DNA from: Schaalia cardiffensis
GTDB taxonomy: Bacteria > Actinomycetota > Actinomycetes > Actinomycetales > Actinomycetaceae
Reading direction: 5' to 3'
Assembly (NCBI RefSeq): GCF_016405145.1
Contig: NZ_JAEKIA010000003.1
Span: 1-64,000, forward strand
Length of the DNA: 64,000 bases
Numbering within the stretch: the first letter of the stretch is position 1; every line of letters begins with the position of its first letter. Position numbers and translations under genes: made by a program. This document shows positions 63,961-64,000 of this stretch, in pieces. The notes beneath the pieces are model-generated. The model saw only the letters and a list, made by a program, of their open reading frames with translations. It was not told the DNA's origin and searched no databases.

Positions 63961-64000
63961 GAGCGCACCTCCGGCTCACCCTCCACTGATTCGACGCCGT
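63957..64000 (-). CDS. C-terminal end of the gene upstream of azlD (probably azlC), partial
   Basis: Only the last 13 codons are in the window (GVESVEGEPEVRS and stop). The stop overlaps the azlD start by four bases, as expected for azlC-azlD. The identity is inferred from position alone. Confidence 0.5.
   Translation of the reverse strand, partial: GVESVEGEPEVRS

Overview
The window is chromosomal DNA from a high-GC actinobacterium, most likely an Actinomycetaceae member (Actinomyces/Schaalia-like). The evidence is gene order and domain content: rpsF-ssb-rpsR-rplI next to dnaB; a trxB / MurJ / DUF6049 / NUDIX block divergent from pcnA; crgA next to a DUF881 protein and a class E sortase; and the fhaA-fhaB-pstP-rodA-pbpA-pknA-pknB operon. 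In actinobacteria these blocks sit near the replication origin. No dnaA/dnaN is visible, so oriC itself is not in the window. No database search was run, and family names rest on motifs I can read.

Layout. 1-7.1 kb is a decaying accessory stretch: an Abi/HEPN-like protein, a twice-nonsense and frameshifted DUF4143-type ATPase, a MerR fragment, an intact ABC-F ATPase, wrecked DinJ/YafQ toxin-antitoxin remnants, and a lipoprotein followed by a PKD protein broken at a run of eight C. 7.4-10.6 kb holds a hydrolase, a PAP2 phosphatase and a YchJ protein separated by degenerate tandem repeats. 10.7-17.9 kb (minus strand) is trxB, then a membrane-anchored discoidin-like protein, murJ, DUF6049 and NUDIX, tightly overlapped. 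18.3-24.6 kb (plus strand) is pcnA, gnd and a class A penicillin-binding protein. 24.65-25.9 kb has no recognisable gene and ends in 39 G followed by 57 C, which looks like an assembly artefact. Then come an LAxTG surface protein, rplI-rpsR-ssb-rpsF, a MATE pump divergent from dnaB, a cold-shock protein and tRNA-Leu(CAG).

35.3-38.9 kb encodes an ECF-type transporter in two genes: EcfT, and a fused S-like membrane domain plus two ATPases, both with repeat-expanded linkers. 39.1-43.1 kb is an overlapping unit of a DASS anion symporter, a cyclic-nucleotide-domain histidine kinase and a stand-alone receiver. 43.1-48.7 kb carries a nitroreductase, rhomboid protease, cyclophilin, HAD phosphatase and small proteins. 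48.9-51.3 kb has crgA, DUF881, sortase E and a 50-residue membrane protein. 51.5-60.5 kb is the Ser/Thr kinase and cell-elongation operon. The window ends with nrdF, an S33 peptidase and azlD plus the tail of its partner.

Functional themes are cell-envelope growth (MurJ, three penicillin-binding/SEDS proteins, PknA/B, PstP, FhaA/B, CrgA), surface anchoring (sortase E plus an LAxTG protein) and replication/translation. The less expected signals are a dispersed nested-palindrome family in four intergenic regions (25.7, 29.6, 33.0 and 62.0 kb), DnaA-box-like clusters upstream of dnaB and in a perfect 32-bp palindrome at 44.85 kb, and in-frame minisatellites in two adjacent transporter genes.
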